A stretch of 46,936 nt of DNA from an uncultured Bacteroidales bacterium (GCA_944325505.1 CALVAJ010000015.1:1-46936); one strand, 5' to 3'. Positions 25,760 through 34,721 are shown, numbered from the stretch's first letter. The notes: generated by a model from the sequence alone, not told the origin. Made by a program: numbers and translations.

Positions 25760-26383
25760 ATGGATCCCGACCTGCAGTATCTGTTTGATCTTGACTGGAT
25801 AATCACCCGTATAAACGGGAAAATATCTTCTGTGGCCCTCGACTGGAAGCCGCTTGCCGCCCTCGCTTCAAAAGTTTCATTCTGGCCTACTTCGCGGATT
25901 TCCGATATTGAAAGTACAAAAATCAGTACCCGGGAACTCCTGAAGATTTCTTCGGAAGCGCTCTGGAGCGACCTGTTTCCGGTAGGTACACCGTTCCAGA
26001 AAAAGGTCTGGGAGAATCTGTTCTATCTTACGCACCGCAGGCCGGAAGAATCTCCAGACGAGAGGTCTGCGGAGCCTGGAAATGCCGTCAGGCTGGTAAG
26101 CTATACCGACTTTGCAGCCATGTGCGGCAGCCGTCCGGGGGTGAGGGCTGTGGCGCATGCGGTCGGACTGAATCCGATTCCGGTCATAATCCCGTGCCAT
26201 CTTATAGTACCGAAAGAAGCGACGGACAGTATCTCCCGCACAGAAAAAGAAGCAGAGACCACCCTTTTCGGAAAAGACGGTCTCTGCCTTGATACCTCGC
26301 TTGATTTCGGACAGTTCAGCCTTCTTGGGGGAAAGCCCCTCAAACGCGACCTCATCCGCCTTACTTTTTCAGATAGTATGTGA
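25760..26383 (+). CDS. ogt: Methylated-DNA--protein-cysteine methyltransferase homologue with variant active site
   Basis: A 207-residue protein. The winged-helix DNA-binding part (G-T-P-F-Q-K-K-V-W-E near residue 77, Y-T-D-F-A-A-M-C-G-S-R near 115) and N-P-I-P-V-I-I-P-C-H are characteristic of O6-alkylguanine-DNA alkyltransferases, which transfer the alkyl group irreversibly to the active Cys (here Cys146). The usual P-C-H-R reads P-C-H-L, losing the arginine, and a polar insertion rich in Glu/Asp/Arg lies between the two halves (about 92-110). Activity therefore needs testing. The 3' end overlaps the convergent SIMPL gene by 23 bp. Confidence 0.8.
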   Translation: MDPDLQYLFDLDWIITRINGKISSVALDWKPLAALASKVSFWPTSRISDIESTKISTRELLKISSEALWSDLFPVGTPFQKKVWENLFYLTHRRPEESPDERSAEPGNAVRLVSYTDFAAMCGSRPGVRAVAHAVGLNPIPVIIPCHLIVPKEATDSISRTEKEAETTLFGKDGLCLDTSLDFGQFSLLGGKPLKRDLIRLTFSDSM

Positions 26384-27068
26384 CAGAGGTCACTACGCGC
26401 ACCTTCTTGATTTCAGGGGTGTTGCTGTCGCGGTTCTCGATGGTGAAAGTGCCCTGGTTGGCTGTCTTGATCTTGCCGAGCCTGCTGCCTGAATCCTTTG
26501 CGAATTTCTCGCCTACTTCACGGGCGTTCTTCGTAGCCTCTTCGATCATTCCCGGCTTTATCTCATTCAGTCCTTCGAACTTGAATTCCACAGGGTTGCT
26601 CCAGGTGTTTTCAGACCCGACCACTATACCTTTCTTCAGCAGGTCCGTCTGCTTTTTCATCAGTGCGAGGACGGTATCCACGTTGCCCGTGCAGACAGTG
26701 ACGACATTGGTCGACAGATAGCGGTAGGTGCGGTCGTTGTTGCCGTATTCCTGTGCATATTTATCCGATATTACCGGGACGGCCACTGTGATCTCGGATT
26801 CGGCTATACCTCCGTCCGTCAGGAACTTCCTGATAGTGGCGGTGTTCCTGTTTATTTCAGAATATACAGAGTTGATGTCGTTTCCCACCACTTTGAATAC
26901 CAGAGGCCAGATGACCTTGTCTGCAGGCACCTCTTTTTCACACAGACCTTTTACGGTCACTATCCTGTCGAAAGACCTGAAGTCCTTCACCGCCTTCGGG
27001 AGCATGGCTCCCAGAAAGATCAGGCCGATCATAATGAACAGACCTGACAAAAGTTTTCCTTTATCCAT
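26361..27068 (-). CDS. SIMPL-domain (DUF541) exported protein
   Basis: A 235-residue protein with an N-terminal signal or anchor segment (M-D-K-G-K-L-L-S-G, hydrophobic at about 8-25) and a SIMPL/DUF541 domain, with a kinase-interaction-like BON-type fold. An I-V-T-V-K-G motif starts the domain. I chose ATG 27068; longer in-frame versions reach into the tolC region and would lack a signal sequence. It lies 82 bp behind the efflux outer-membrane gene on the same strand. The function of bacterial SIMPL proteins is poorly known; oxidative-stress and envelope roles have been proposed for relatives. Confidence 0.82.
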   Translation of the reverse strand: MDKGKLLSGLFIMIGLIFLGAMLPKAVKDFRSFDRIVTVKGLCEKEVPADKVIWPLVFKVVGNDINSVYSEINRNTATIRKFLTDGGIAESEITVAVPVISDKYAQEYGNNDRTYRYLSTNVVTVCTGNVDTVLALMKKQTDLLKKGIVVGSENTWSNPVEFKFEGLNEIKPGMIEEATKNAREVGEKFAKDSGSRLGKIKTANQGTFTIENRDSNTPEIKKVRVVTSVTYYLKK

Positions 27069-27150
27069 AATGACAACAATTAAATGTCTAAATGTCGGAC
27101 TAATATAAATATTTTCCATCAGATTTCCGGCTTTATGCCCGGAGCTCCTG

Positions 27151-28563
27151 TCATTCCCCTGTCCTGTCCAGATATGCCTGCAGGGCGGTACGGTAGGCAA
27201 TGCATTGGTCGATGTACTCGTTGGAGCATTCCTGCAGCTGGCTCTGCGCCTGGAGAAGATCTGAAAGCGGTGACATCCCGGCTCTGTAATAAGACTCCAG
27301 CTGGTATACGCTTGACTGTGCTGTTTCAACGCTTTCACGGGCCACCAGAAGCTGTTCCCAGGAAGCCGTAAGGTCCAGCCACAGCTGCCGTACCTGCAGG
27401 ATGAGCTGGGCGTTCAGGAAGTCCTTTTCATTCTCAGCCTTCTGTATCTGGTAGTCGTATCTCTGCATTTTTCTGGCTGTCTTCCCCCAGTCGGAAAGCG
27501 GAATCTGTATCGAGGCGAATACCGCGCCGTTCATCTGCCCTTTGTCTATGATGTTCCCGTACCCGTAAGACGCGCCCACGCCGATCTGCGGCAGGGTTTC
27601 CCCGACGGTCATCTTCTTTTCCAGCTGCTTCGACCTGACCGAGAGATCCAGCAGCCTGCTCTCCGCCTGCCTGGCGGCAGCTTCCTCTTCCGGCATGTAA
27701 TAGGCATCGGGGGCAGACAGGTCGGTCAGCCTGTCCGAAAGCAGTATGTCATCTATATAAGGCACGGAATCGTTCCGTATGGTGCTGTATGGATTGTACT
27801 CGAGACCTATGGAATTGAACAGGTTCATCTTTGCGAGGCGGATTCCGTTCCTGACCCGGATTTTACCTGAACGTATCTCGTTTTTCTTCAATTTTACCTG
27901 GAGCAGGTCATTTTCTGTAGCCAGCCCGGCCTGTACGGCTGCATTGACATCCCTGTACAGAGTATCTACAAGCCCCTGCATCTGGTCCAGAGTCTTCATT
28001 TTTTCCTCCAAAGACACGACTTGCCAGTAGCCTTTCTCCACATCTTCGGATGTGGTCCGCAGCTGGATTTCATGTTGGAGCTGTGCAGCCTCCTTCCCCA
28101 GGGCGGCGAGCTTGTTGCCGTTGATGATCCTTCCTCCTGCGAATATGGGCTGCATGGCCGTCACCGTTGCCGTTATCCCTTTTTTGAGGGTGGAATACTG
28201 TGTATTGAAGCCGTACTGGGCTGCAAAGCCCTCAAGCATAGAGTTGAGGTTGTTGGAGAAGTCATTGTCCCCCATTATGTCCGTCAGCCCGATCTCAAGT
28301 ATCGGATCAAATGCGTAGAAAGCCAGGGCATTTACCGAGACTTTGGGAAAATATTCGGCTACAGCCTCTCTTTTCCGGGCCTGCGCCGACAGTATCTCCA
28401 GCTGCGAGTTGAGGATATACGGGTTATGCTCCAGAGCCATTTCCTGGCATTGCTCCAGAGAGACTTCCATCTTCTCCTGTGCGGCGGCCAGCGGACCGTA
28501 TGCAGCCTCCGGGACCATTGCCATGGCCAGCAGACAGACCTTCATATAGTTATTTTTCATCAT
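27151..28563 (-). CDS. TolC-family outer-membrane efflux protein
   Basis: A 470-residue outer-membrane channel component of a tripartite RND pump. It has a signal peptide (M-K-V-C-L-L-A-M-A-M) cleaved near A-A-A-Q. Two OEP repeats follow, each with long amphipathic helices, ending near G-M-S-P-L-S-D-L-L-Q-A-Q. The start ATG at 28563 (or 28560) overlaps the RND stop by 14 (or 11) bp, so translation is coupled. No lipobox cysteine is evident. Confidence 0.9.
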   Translation of the reverse strand: MMKNNYMKVCLLAMAMVPEAAYGPLAAAQEKMEVSLEQCQEMALEHNPYILNSQLEILSAQARKREAVAEYFPKVSVNALAFYAFDPILEIGLTDIMGDNDFSNNLNSMLEGFAAQYGFNTQYSTLKKGITATVTAMQPIFAGGRIINGNKLAALGKEAAQLQHEIQLRTTSEDVEKGYWQVVSLEEKMKTLDQMQGLVDTLYRDVNAAVQAGLATENDLLQVKLKKNEIRSGKIRVRNGIRLAKMNLFNSIGLEYNPYSTIRNDSVPYIDDILLSDRLTDLSAPDAYYMPEEEAAARQAESRLLDLSVRSKQLEKKMTVGETLPQIGVGASYGYGNIIDKGQMNGAVFASIQIPLSDWGKTARKMQRYDYQIQKAENEKDFLNAQLILQVRQLWLDLTASWEQLLVARESVETAQSSVYQLESYYRAGMSPLSDLLQAQSQLQECSNEYIDQCIAYRTALQAYLDRTGE

Positions 28564-31500
28564 CGTTCACCTCCACGGTTTTAGCGTTCTTGAAAACCTG
28601 CCAGTATGAAACAGGCATTATCAGGACGATCAGGACAATCGAAAGCATTGTACCGAAACATATTACCACTCCCATAGGCATCCAGAGGGCATCTCCGCTG
28701 ATGATCATCGGGAGTACGCCCAGGGCTGTCGTGCAGGAAGTAAGGAAAATAGGCCTCATCCTCCGTTTCCCGGCCTCGATTGAAGCCTCTTTTACATTCC
28801 ATCCCTTTTCGAACCTCAGATATTCCGCATACTCGAACATAAGTATGCCGTTCCTGACTATGATACCCATCAGGCTTATGAGGCCGAGGACGGAAGTCAG
28901 ACCGAAATCCAGCTTGAAGAGCCACAGCCCGAGGAAAGCCCCGAAGAAGCACAGTGTGCTCAGAATCATGGTAAGGGTCGCTATGGACACTTTCTTGAAA
29001 TGCACCAGCAGGAAGAAGAAAAGTATGGCAACGGCGCACAGGAATGTGGTGGCTATTTCAGGTCCCACCTCGCTGTTCATGGAGGACAGCCCTCCGTATG
29101 ATACTTCTACTCCTTCAGGCAGAATCGGCTTGATTTCGTGCTCGACATACCTTTTTATATCTTTCATCACCTCAGGCTGGCTGTGGCCGAATTTCAGGTC
29201 TGCCCCTACCGTTATGGCCTCCTCTCCGCTGATCCTTGCATGGGTGTCGGGTCCCCAGTCAGGCTCTATGTCAGCCACCTGCCTCAAAGGGACAGACACT
29301 CCCGGCATCCTTGTCGGGACTATCTGGTTGCCTACGGCATCATAGCCCATGTCACTTCCGGTAGTCTGGCTGTACAGCATGACAGGAATCTTCGTGTCAC
29401 CCTCCCATACGGAACCGACAGGAAGCCCGTCGAAAATCCCGGCAAGCGACATCGACAGCATGCTGCGGTTCCCTCCAAGCCTGGCGGCCTCGTCGGAATC
29501 CAGGTCCACATCCACGAATGAGGCCATCCCTTCACAGTCGCTGTGTATCCACTGCAGCTTGTCGTCCATTGTGTAAAAGAAATGCTTTATGGAGTCCGCT
29601 ATAGGTTGCAGAGTGTAGAAATCCCCTCCTTTCACCGTTACTTCGACCGGTGCCGCGACGGCCTGGTAATCCATCTGCTTGAACCTTATCGTTGCATCCG
29701 GGAACCAGTGCTGGTACTTTTCACCGTAGTCCATCAGGACGGCTTCCGTCGCTTTGGTGGATTCGGTATTTACTATGAACTGTGCGAAATCGGGAGAAGG
29801 GGTCTGCGGCGCGTATGTGGCGTGGAACCTCGGAGAACTGTTCCCCACAAAAGCCGTAACAGACTTGATTCTCTTGTCTTTCAGTAAGATATGTTGCAGA
29901 GAATCGCTCACGGCCGTTGTCCTGTCCAGTCCCGACCCGCTTTCCAGGTAAATCTCCACCACGAAACTTTCCCTTGCCGCCTTAGGCATCATCTGTATGT
30001 TGATATGGAAGAACATAAGGGCTCCCAGCCCGATAGCCAGCACTCCCGAGGCAATGGTTATCTTCGGATGGCGGAAGCAGGCAGCCTCCATCACCTCGTA
30101 GCCTTTCTGCATACCGTTGAAGAAACGGGCCTGCCCTCTGGCGAACCACCCTTTGCTTTCAGCCTTCGGACTCTTTATGAACCGTACTTCCAGAGAAGGG
30201 ACAACGAACATCGCGTATGCCAGTGATGCACACAGGGCTATCGCTATCACCCACGGGAATGTCGTTACGAAATCACCCAGATAGCCTGATATGATACCTT
30301 TGGCTGGGAAAGTCATTATGCTTATGGCCATGGTCGCCGTAAACATCGGGAAGAGAAGTTCCTTCATGCTGGAGCTTGCAGCCTCTATCCTGGACATCCC
30401 GCGTCCGAGTTTGTCCATGTAGCCGTCCATCGTTATGATGGAGTCATCGACGATCATTCCCAGCACCACTATCAGTGCGGCAAGCGATACGGTGTTGAGG
30501 TCAATCCCTGCAATGAACATCACCGCCAGTGCCACCGCAGTACATACCGGCACCCCGGAACTTGCGATCAGCGCCGATTTGATAGGGAAGAGCATGAGCA
30601 TCACCAGAATGACCACAAGCATCGATATTACCAGGTCTCTGAGGAATGACAGCACTGACATTCCTACTACTTTCGGCTGGTCGGTAATCTTGCTGAGGGT
30701 CACACTGTCCGGCAACCCTTTCTGGAATTCGTCAAGGACTTTGTCCACCTCACGCCCGAATGCTACGATGTCGTTGTCCGGACGCATTTCCACAGAGAGG
30801 ATAATGGCAGTGTGCCCGTTATAATCTACTGTCGAAGAAGGTTCCTTGTATCTCCTTTCGACTGTGGCTATATCCTTCAGCCTGACTATATTGCCGGCAG
30901 GATCGGAATATACTATCCTTTCCGCTATCTCTTTTTCGGAAGCCACCGTGTTGGACACATGAATGTGCGAGGTGACATATTCGGTGTCGAAATCCCCGCT
31001 TGCGGCCTGCATCCCTGAACTCTGGTAGTCGAGCATCAGCATTGCAGGACTGATCCCGTATGCCGAAAGCCGGTCCATATCTACATGGACGGCTATCTCC
31101 TCGTCCTGCGTTCCGATGATACGGACGTTGGCCATGTCAGGGATCCTCCTGAGAAGGGTGCTCAGATTCTCCGCATACTCTTTCATTTCCCCGTACCCTT
31201 TGTCGGAGGACTCGAGGGCTATAAGCAGCGAAGACACGGCACTGAAATCATCCATCACCGCCACTGCCATCACCCCCGGAGGGAGAGTCTGCTTCGTGGC
31301 TTCGAGTTTCAGCTTTATTTTCGACCAGACTTCGTTTTTCGTGCTGGCCGGTGTCGTCAGGTCAGTGTATATATAGCACATCCCGTCTTTCGAATAGGAC
31401 TTGGTGTTGTCCCTGTTTATCTCGGAAAAAGAGAAGAGTGCGTCCTCCAGGGGCCTTGTCAGCTGGTCTTCTACTTCAGCCGCGTCGGCACCGGGATATA

Positions 31501-31663
31501 CGCCGACTATAAGTCCGTTCTTAATCTCGAAAGTCGGGAACTCGTCCTTGTTCATATAGGAAAGGCCTATGATGCCCAATGCTACAAGGACCCCGACCAC
31601 GAAGTAGACTATCTTCTTGTGGGCGATGACACCTTTTACTATATCTGAAGTTCTGCTGCTCAT
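28550..31663 (-). CDS. RND-family efflux transporter (AcrB/MdtB-like inner-membrane pump)
   Basis: A 1037-residue proton-driven exporter. It has twelve predicted membrane segments in the AcrB order: TM1 near residues 15-33, TM2-6 at about 330-480, TM7 near 530 and TM8-12 at about 870-1020. Two large periplasmic porter domains lie between them. TM4 carries the conserved V-L-G-M-I-V-D-D-S-I motif with the proton-relay aspartates. The length is standard. The sequence resembles the heavy-metal/multidrug-type MMPL-adjacent RNDs of Bacteroidota. Substrates cannot be inferred. It is transcribed in the tetR-MFP-RND-TolC operon but separated from the MFP gene by a 227-bp gap with repeats. Confidence 0.94.
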   Translation of the reverse strand: MSSRTSDIVKGVIAHKKIVYFVVGVLVALGIIGLSYMNKDEFPTFEIKNGLIVGVYPGADAAEVEDQLTRPLEDALFSFSEINRDNTKSYSKDGMCYIYTDLTTPASTKNEVWSKIKLKLEATKQTLPPGVMAVAVMDDFSAVSSLLIALESSDKGYGEMKEYAENLSTLLRRIPDMANVRIIGTQDEEIAVHVDMDRLSAYGISPAMLMLDYQSSGMQAASGDFDTEYVTSHIHVSNTVASEKEIAERIVYSDPAGNIVRLKDIATVERRYKEPSSTVDYNGHTAIILSVEMRPDNDIVAFGREVDKVLDEFQKGLPDSVTLSKITDQPKVVGMSVLSFLRDLVISMLVVILVMLMLFPIKSALIASSGVPVCTAVALAVMFIAGIDLNTVSLAALIVVLGMIVDDSIITMDGYMDKLGRGMSRIEAASSSMKELLFPMFTATMAISIMTFPAKGIISGYLGDFVTTFPWVIAIALCASLAYAMFVVPSLEVRFIKSPKAESKGWFARGQARFFNGMQKGYEVMEAACFRHPKITIASGVLAIGLGALMFFHINIQMMPKAARESFVVEIYLESGSGLDRTTAVSDSLQHILLKDKRIKSVTAFVGNSSPRFHATYAPQTPSPDFAQFIVNTESTKATEAVLMDYGEKYQHWFPDATIRFKQMDYQAVAAPVEVTVKGGDFYTLQPIADSIKHFFYTMDDKLQWIHSDCEGMASFVDVDLDSDEAARLGGNRSMLSMSLAGIFDGLPVGSVWEGDTKIPVMLYSQTTGSDMGYDAVGNQIVPTRMPGVSVPLRQVADIEPDWGPDTHARISGEEAITVGADLKFGHSQPEVMKDIKRYVEHEIKPILPEGVEVSYGGLSSMNSEVGPEIATTFLCAVAILFFFLLVHFKKVSIATLTMILSTLCFFGAFLGLWLFKLDFGLTSVLGLISLMGIIVRNGILMFEYAEYLRFEKGWNVKEASIEAGKRRMRPIFLTSCTTALGVLPMIISGDALWMPMGVVICFGTMLSIVLIVLIMPVSYWQVFKNAKTVEVNDDEK

Positions 31664-31674
31664 GGTGTTACATT

Positions 31675-31763
31675 AATGTCAGTCCGACGGATTTATTTAA
31701 TTATATATTATTCTAATATTCAATATTTTACATTTAATAACCGGAATCTGTCGGACTGATATT
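31675..31763. repeat. 17-bp inverted repeat upstream of the RND gene
   Basis: Arms at 31675-31691 and 31747-31763 match at 15 of 17 positions when one is complemented (core TCAGTCCGAC / GTCGGACTGA perfect) and are separated by 55 bp of AT-rich DNA. The inner arm ends 12 bp ahead of the RND start. It may act as an attenuator, an operator pair or the ends of a small relic element. Confidence 0.6.
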
Positions 31764-31806
31764 AAGATTTCTTCGAAATCCGGTTATCTTCAACCCCGGC
31801 CGCTGA

Positions 31807-31869
31807 TGCGACAACCCCTTATTAAGGGGTGTCACCCCCAACCGCCCCCTCTCCGGGGGCCCTGTCGCA
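31807..31869. repeat. Three-stem palindromic (REP-like) unit
   Basis: An outer stem TGCGACA/TGTCGCA (31807-31813 with 31863-31869) encloses two hairpins: ACCCCTTA/TAAGGGGT (31814-31821 with 31823-31830) and GCCCCC/GGGGGC (31844-31849 with 31855-31860). This cloverleaf-like arrangement is typical of dispersed intergenic repeats. It lies just 22 bp beyond the MFP stop, inside the efflux operon. A second copy was not seen in this window. Confidence 0.65.
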
Positions 31870-31890
31870 GACCGCCGTCCTGCTCCAATA

Positions 31891-32928
31891 TTAAATTACC
31901 TTGACTTTCATTCCGCCGCTTACTTTCTGGGTGCCTTCTGTGATGACCCTGTCTCCTTCCTCAAGCCCTGAATCCACCACTATCCCTTTCCCGGAGAAGC
32001 CTCCTGCGGTGATATATCTTTTTTCTACCGTATTTTCCGGAGTCACTGTCCAGACATATCTTCCCGTACCGTCTGTCCTGACTACGGATGCCGGGATCAC
32101 GATGCTGCTGCCTTCCTGTGTCCTGTCATATACCTTGCAGACCATTCCTGGCATCAGTCCTTTTACAGGCACGGAAGGGGAGAGCGTGCATTCATAGCTG
32201 TGCGAGAGTCTGGAAGCTGAAATGCCTTTTGATTTTACCGTAGCCTGAAAGCCCCGGCCTCCCATAGCCGGAACCTCGACAGAGAACCTGTCACCTGGGG
32301 AGATCGACCCTATTTCCTTTTCCGGTACGGAAAAACCGATTTCTACAGAAGAAATGTCCATAAGCCGGACCAGAGGCTCTATGGCGTTCATTTCTACGCC
32401 CTGTTCGGCGAACACTTCCCCTATCACCCCGTCAAACGGAGCCTTGACCGTACAGTCGTCCAGAGCTTTCTGCGCCGCCTGGGCCGAAGCCCTGGCCCTG
32501 TCCAGCTGCGTCCGGACCTCTACCATCTTCACATCCGCCACGCTTCCGCTCTCGTGCACCTGAGACAGCCTCCTGTACCCGTCCTCCGCCTGTGCCAGGA
32601 GAGCGTCTGCCATCTGCTTTGCACTGATGACATTCTGGGACTCTATTACGGCTATCGTATCGCCTTTCCTTACTATATCCCCTACATCTGCCCTGAGTTC
32701 CTTAAGCGTTCCGGAATAGCTGCAGGACAGCACCGCCGTTTTCGAAGCTTCTACTGTTCCTACGTAGTTCCTGCCTGACAGCCCTTCTGTCGGCTGCAGA
32801 GTCAATGTTTTTACAGGTATGGCCTCTGTCTGTCCGCTTTTTCCCCCTCCGGAGGAACATCCTGCAGTGATGGCGGCAGCTGCGGCGAGCATGGCTGCCG
32901 GCAAGAGAAATACTGGTTTCCTATTCAT
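31891..32928 (-). CDS. RND periplasmic adaptor (membrane fusion protein) lipoprotein
   Basis: A 345-residue adaptor linking the RND pump to TolC. It has a signal peptide with lipobox I-T-A-G-C (Cys24), so it is anchored to the inner membrane by lipid. A biotinyl-lipoyl-like motif L-R-A-D-V-G-D-I-V-R-K-G-D-T near residue 75 is followed by an alpha-hairpin (about 95-155), a second lipoyl half (F-D-G-V-I-G-E-V-F-A), and beta-barrel and membrane-proximal domains. It starts 12 bp after the TetR gene. Confidence 0.92.
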   Translation of the reverse strand: MNRKPVFLLPAAMLAAAAAITAGCSSGGGKSGQTEAIPVKTLTLQPTEGLSGRNYVGTVEASKTAVLSCSYSGTLKELRADVGDIVRKGDTIAVIESQNVISAKQMADALLAQAEDGYRRLSQVHESGSVADVKMVEVRTQLDRARASAQAAQKALDDCTVKAPFDGVIGEVFAEQGVEMNAIEPLVRLMDISSVEIGFSVPEKEIGSISPGDRFSVEVPAMGGRGFQATVKSKGISASRLSHSYECTLSPSVPVKGLMPGMVCKVYDRTQEGSSIVIPASVVRTDGTGRYVWTVTPENTVEKRYITAGGFSGKGIVVDSGLEEGDRVITEGTQKVSGGMKVKVI

Positions 32929-32940
32929 AGCCTTTGTGTT

Positions 32941-33540
32941 TTATTCTTGTCTGAAATTGTTAGTCATCAGGATATCGATTATCGCATCGTATGTGCTGCG
33001 CAGGGCTTCCTGGTCTTCATAGTTCTTGAACTGTATCTCCAGCCCTTTGAGAATCACCAGCATCGTGTTCCCGAAAGCGTCCGGTTTGACCGCCTCAGAA
33101 AGGATGCCTGTTTGGTGCCCGTTGTTGCACGCTTTTACGAAATATCCGTATTCCCAGTCATCGAAGATTTTCCTGGCCTCTTCCATCGCCTCTTTCACTT
33201 CTCCGCTGCGGTCCATATAAAGGGACATGATGTGCCGGTAGAATACCCTGGCATATCTTATGGCGTCTGTCCTGGCTTTCAGGTATGCCGTTATCTGGCT
33301 TTTCTGCTCCGGATATTTGCCGACAATCTCCGACATGTGCCGTATGACATCCTCCATTTCCTGGCGGAGGACAGCCTTGAATATGTCTATCTTGCTGTCG
33401 AAGTGATAGTAAATGGATGCCTTCGCCTTGTGGGAAGCCGCCGCGATTTCGTCCATTGTGGTTTTTTCATAACCGTATTGCTCGAACAGTGAGGCTGCCG
33501 CCGAAAGGATGGAATCCCTTATTTTTCCTTTGTCCTTCAT
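32941..33540 (-). CDS. TetR/AcrR-family regulator of the efflux operon
   Basis: A 199-residue repressor-type regulator. The N-terminal helix-turn-helix is typical (A-A-S-L-F-E-Q-Y-G-Y-E-K-T-T-M-D-E-I-A, then I-Y-Y-H-F-D-S-K). The C-terminal ligand-binding domain is variable. ATG 33540 (M-K-D-K-G-K-I) is the proper start; a longer frame reads through upstream regulatory DNA. It is first in the tetR-MFP-RND-TolC operon, so it probably autorepresses the operon until a pump substrate binds it. Confidence 0.9.
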   Translation of the reverse strand: MKDKGKIRDSILSAAASLFEQYGYEKTTMDEIAAASHKAKASIYYHFDSKIDIFKAVLRQEMEDVIRHMSEIVGKYPEQKSQITAYLKARTDAIRYARVFYRHIMSLYMDRSGEVKEAMEEARKIFDDWEYGYFVKACNNGHQTGILSEAVKPDAFGNTMLVILKGLEIQFKNYEDQEALRSTYDAIIDILMTNNFRQE

Positions 33541-33748
33541 TTTTTCGATTTTTCGACCAAACCGGTTTTTCAGTACAATTTTTATGCCTTGCCGCTTTCT
33601 CCGGCAAGCGGCAGGAGAATTGTTCCAAATATTTTTCCGAATTTGACAATTAATCATTAAATTTAACCCAGTATCGCGTATCCGGTACAGGATTACAGGA
33701 CTGGAGACAGTCCTCGGGCTTATTAATAATATTAAAACTTTTAATGAC
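33541..33748. promoter_or_regulatory. Divergent regulatory region between tetR operon and AGE-family gene
   Basis: This 208-bp region holds a perfect palindrome AAACCGGTTT at 33559-33568, 19 bp upstream of the tetR ATG and well placed for autorepression. It also has a hairpin CTTGCCG/CGGCAAG at 33588-33608 and a 7-bp hairpin AGGACTG/CAGTCCT with GAGA loop at 33697-33714. I found no perfect -33/-7 pair on either strand. Operator assignment is inference. Confidence 0.4.
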
Positions 33749-34699
33749 ATGGAAAGGACCGATGCCTTCACAAAAGAGACCAGGAGAATGTTAGAGGAGG
33801 AGATACTCAAATTCCCGGTCGAGAAAATGCAAGACACTATGGAGGTGATGTTAAATGCAAGGATTCTTTGGACCTATGCGGCAGGATACAGGGTTCTGAA
33901 AAAGGAAGAGTATCTGTTGACCGCCACCAGGACAAAGGATTTTTTTGTGGAGCATTTCCTCGACCATAAATATGGAGGCGTGTTCTGGTCACTGAATCCG
34001 GACGGCACCAGGCTTGATACCGGAAAGAGGTTCCGGGCTATGGGTGCGGCTATCTACGGGCTTAGCGAATATGTGGTCGCTACCGGAGATGAAAGCGTGC
34101 TCTCATACGCCAGAAACCTGTTCGAGACCACTGAAAAAGAAGGCTTTGACCAGGAAAGCGGGCTATACAGGGATATGAAGTCCAGAGACTGGGGTCAGGC
34201 CGAGCCGCAGCTGAAAGATGAAACGTTCTGTACACATCTGAATATTCTGGAAGGATATACAAACCTCTATAAAGTATGGAAAGACGAGAGGCTCCGCTCA
34301 AGGATCATCACCCTTCTGACCATCATGGCGGACAAGGTTCTTGCAGGACCGTGCGATGAGGAAGGCCACGGCTGCCGCAACATCGTCGAGGCTTCATGGC
34401 AGATGCTTAAGGCGGCATTCGCCGTACGCGACATCTATGTCATAAACAAGGTCCGTCCTGTCGTCAAGGATCTCCTTGCCAAAGCTGCAGATGGAGACAG
34501 CGGAAGCAAGCTCTGCGAGAAGACCGAGAAAGTGGTCGCTGACCTCTGGGCCTGGAAATATCTCAATGACGGCGAGGCGGCTGACAGGGCCCTTGCCTGC
34601 TGGGATACCATCAAAGGCACTTCGCTGGAAGGCAAATGCGGGAACGGGATTTTCCGTCTGGGGCGCCTTTGCGTGGAGGTTTCAGACATGTTTATGTAG
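33749..34699 (+). CDS. Reduced AGE-superfamily (N-acylglucosamine/cellobiose 2-epimerase-like) protein, probably catalytically altered
   Basis: A 316-residue (alpha/alpha)6-barrel protein; the family norm is about 390-410. Clear family segments are Y-G-G-V-F-W-S-L-N-P-D-G, K-R-F-R-A-M-G-A-A-I-Y-G-L-S-E-Y and T-H-L-N-I-L-E-G-Y-T-N-L-Y, including His163. Where active enzymes have G-H-D-I-E-A-S-W, this protein reads C-R-N-I-V-E-A-S-W, placing Asn211 at the catalytic His. The C-terminal part with the second essential histidine is missing. The coding frame is intact. It may bind sugars or be a non-catalytic paralogue. pepP-like genes follow. Confidence 0.72.
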   Translation: MERTDAFTKETRRMLEEEILKFPVEKMQDTMEVMLNARILWTYAAGYRVLKKEEYLLTATRTKDFFVEHFLDHKYGGVFWSLNPDGTRLDTGKRFRAMGAAIYGLSEYVVATGDESVLSYARNLFETTEKEGFDQESGLYRDMKSRDWGQAEPQLKDETFCTHLNILEGYTNLYKVWKDERLRSRIITLLTIMADKVLAGPCDEEGHGCRNIVEASWQMLKAAFAVRDIYVINKVRPVVKDLLAKAADGDSGSKLCEKTEKVVADLWAWKYLNDGEAADRALACWDTIKGTSLEGKCGNGIFRLGRLCVEVSDMFM

Positions 34700-34721
34700 C
34701 GGAATAATTTAAATCTACAAT

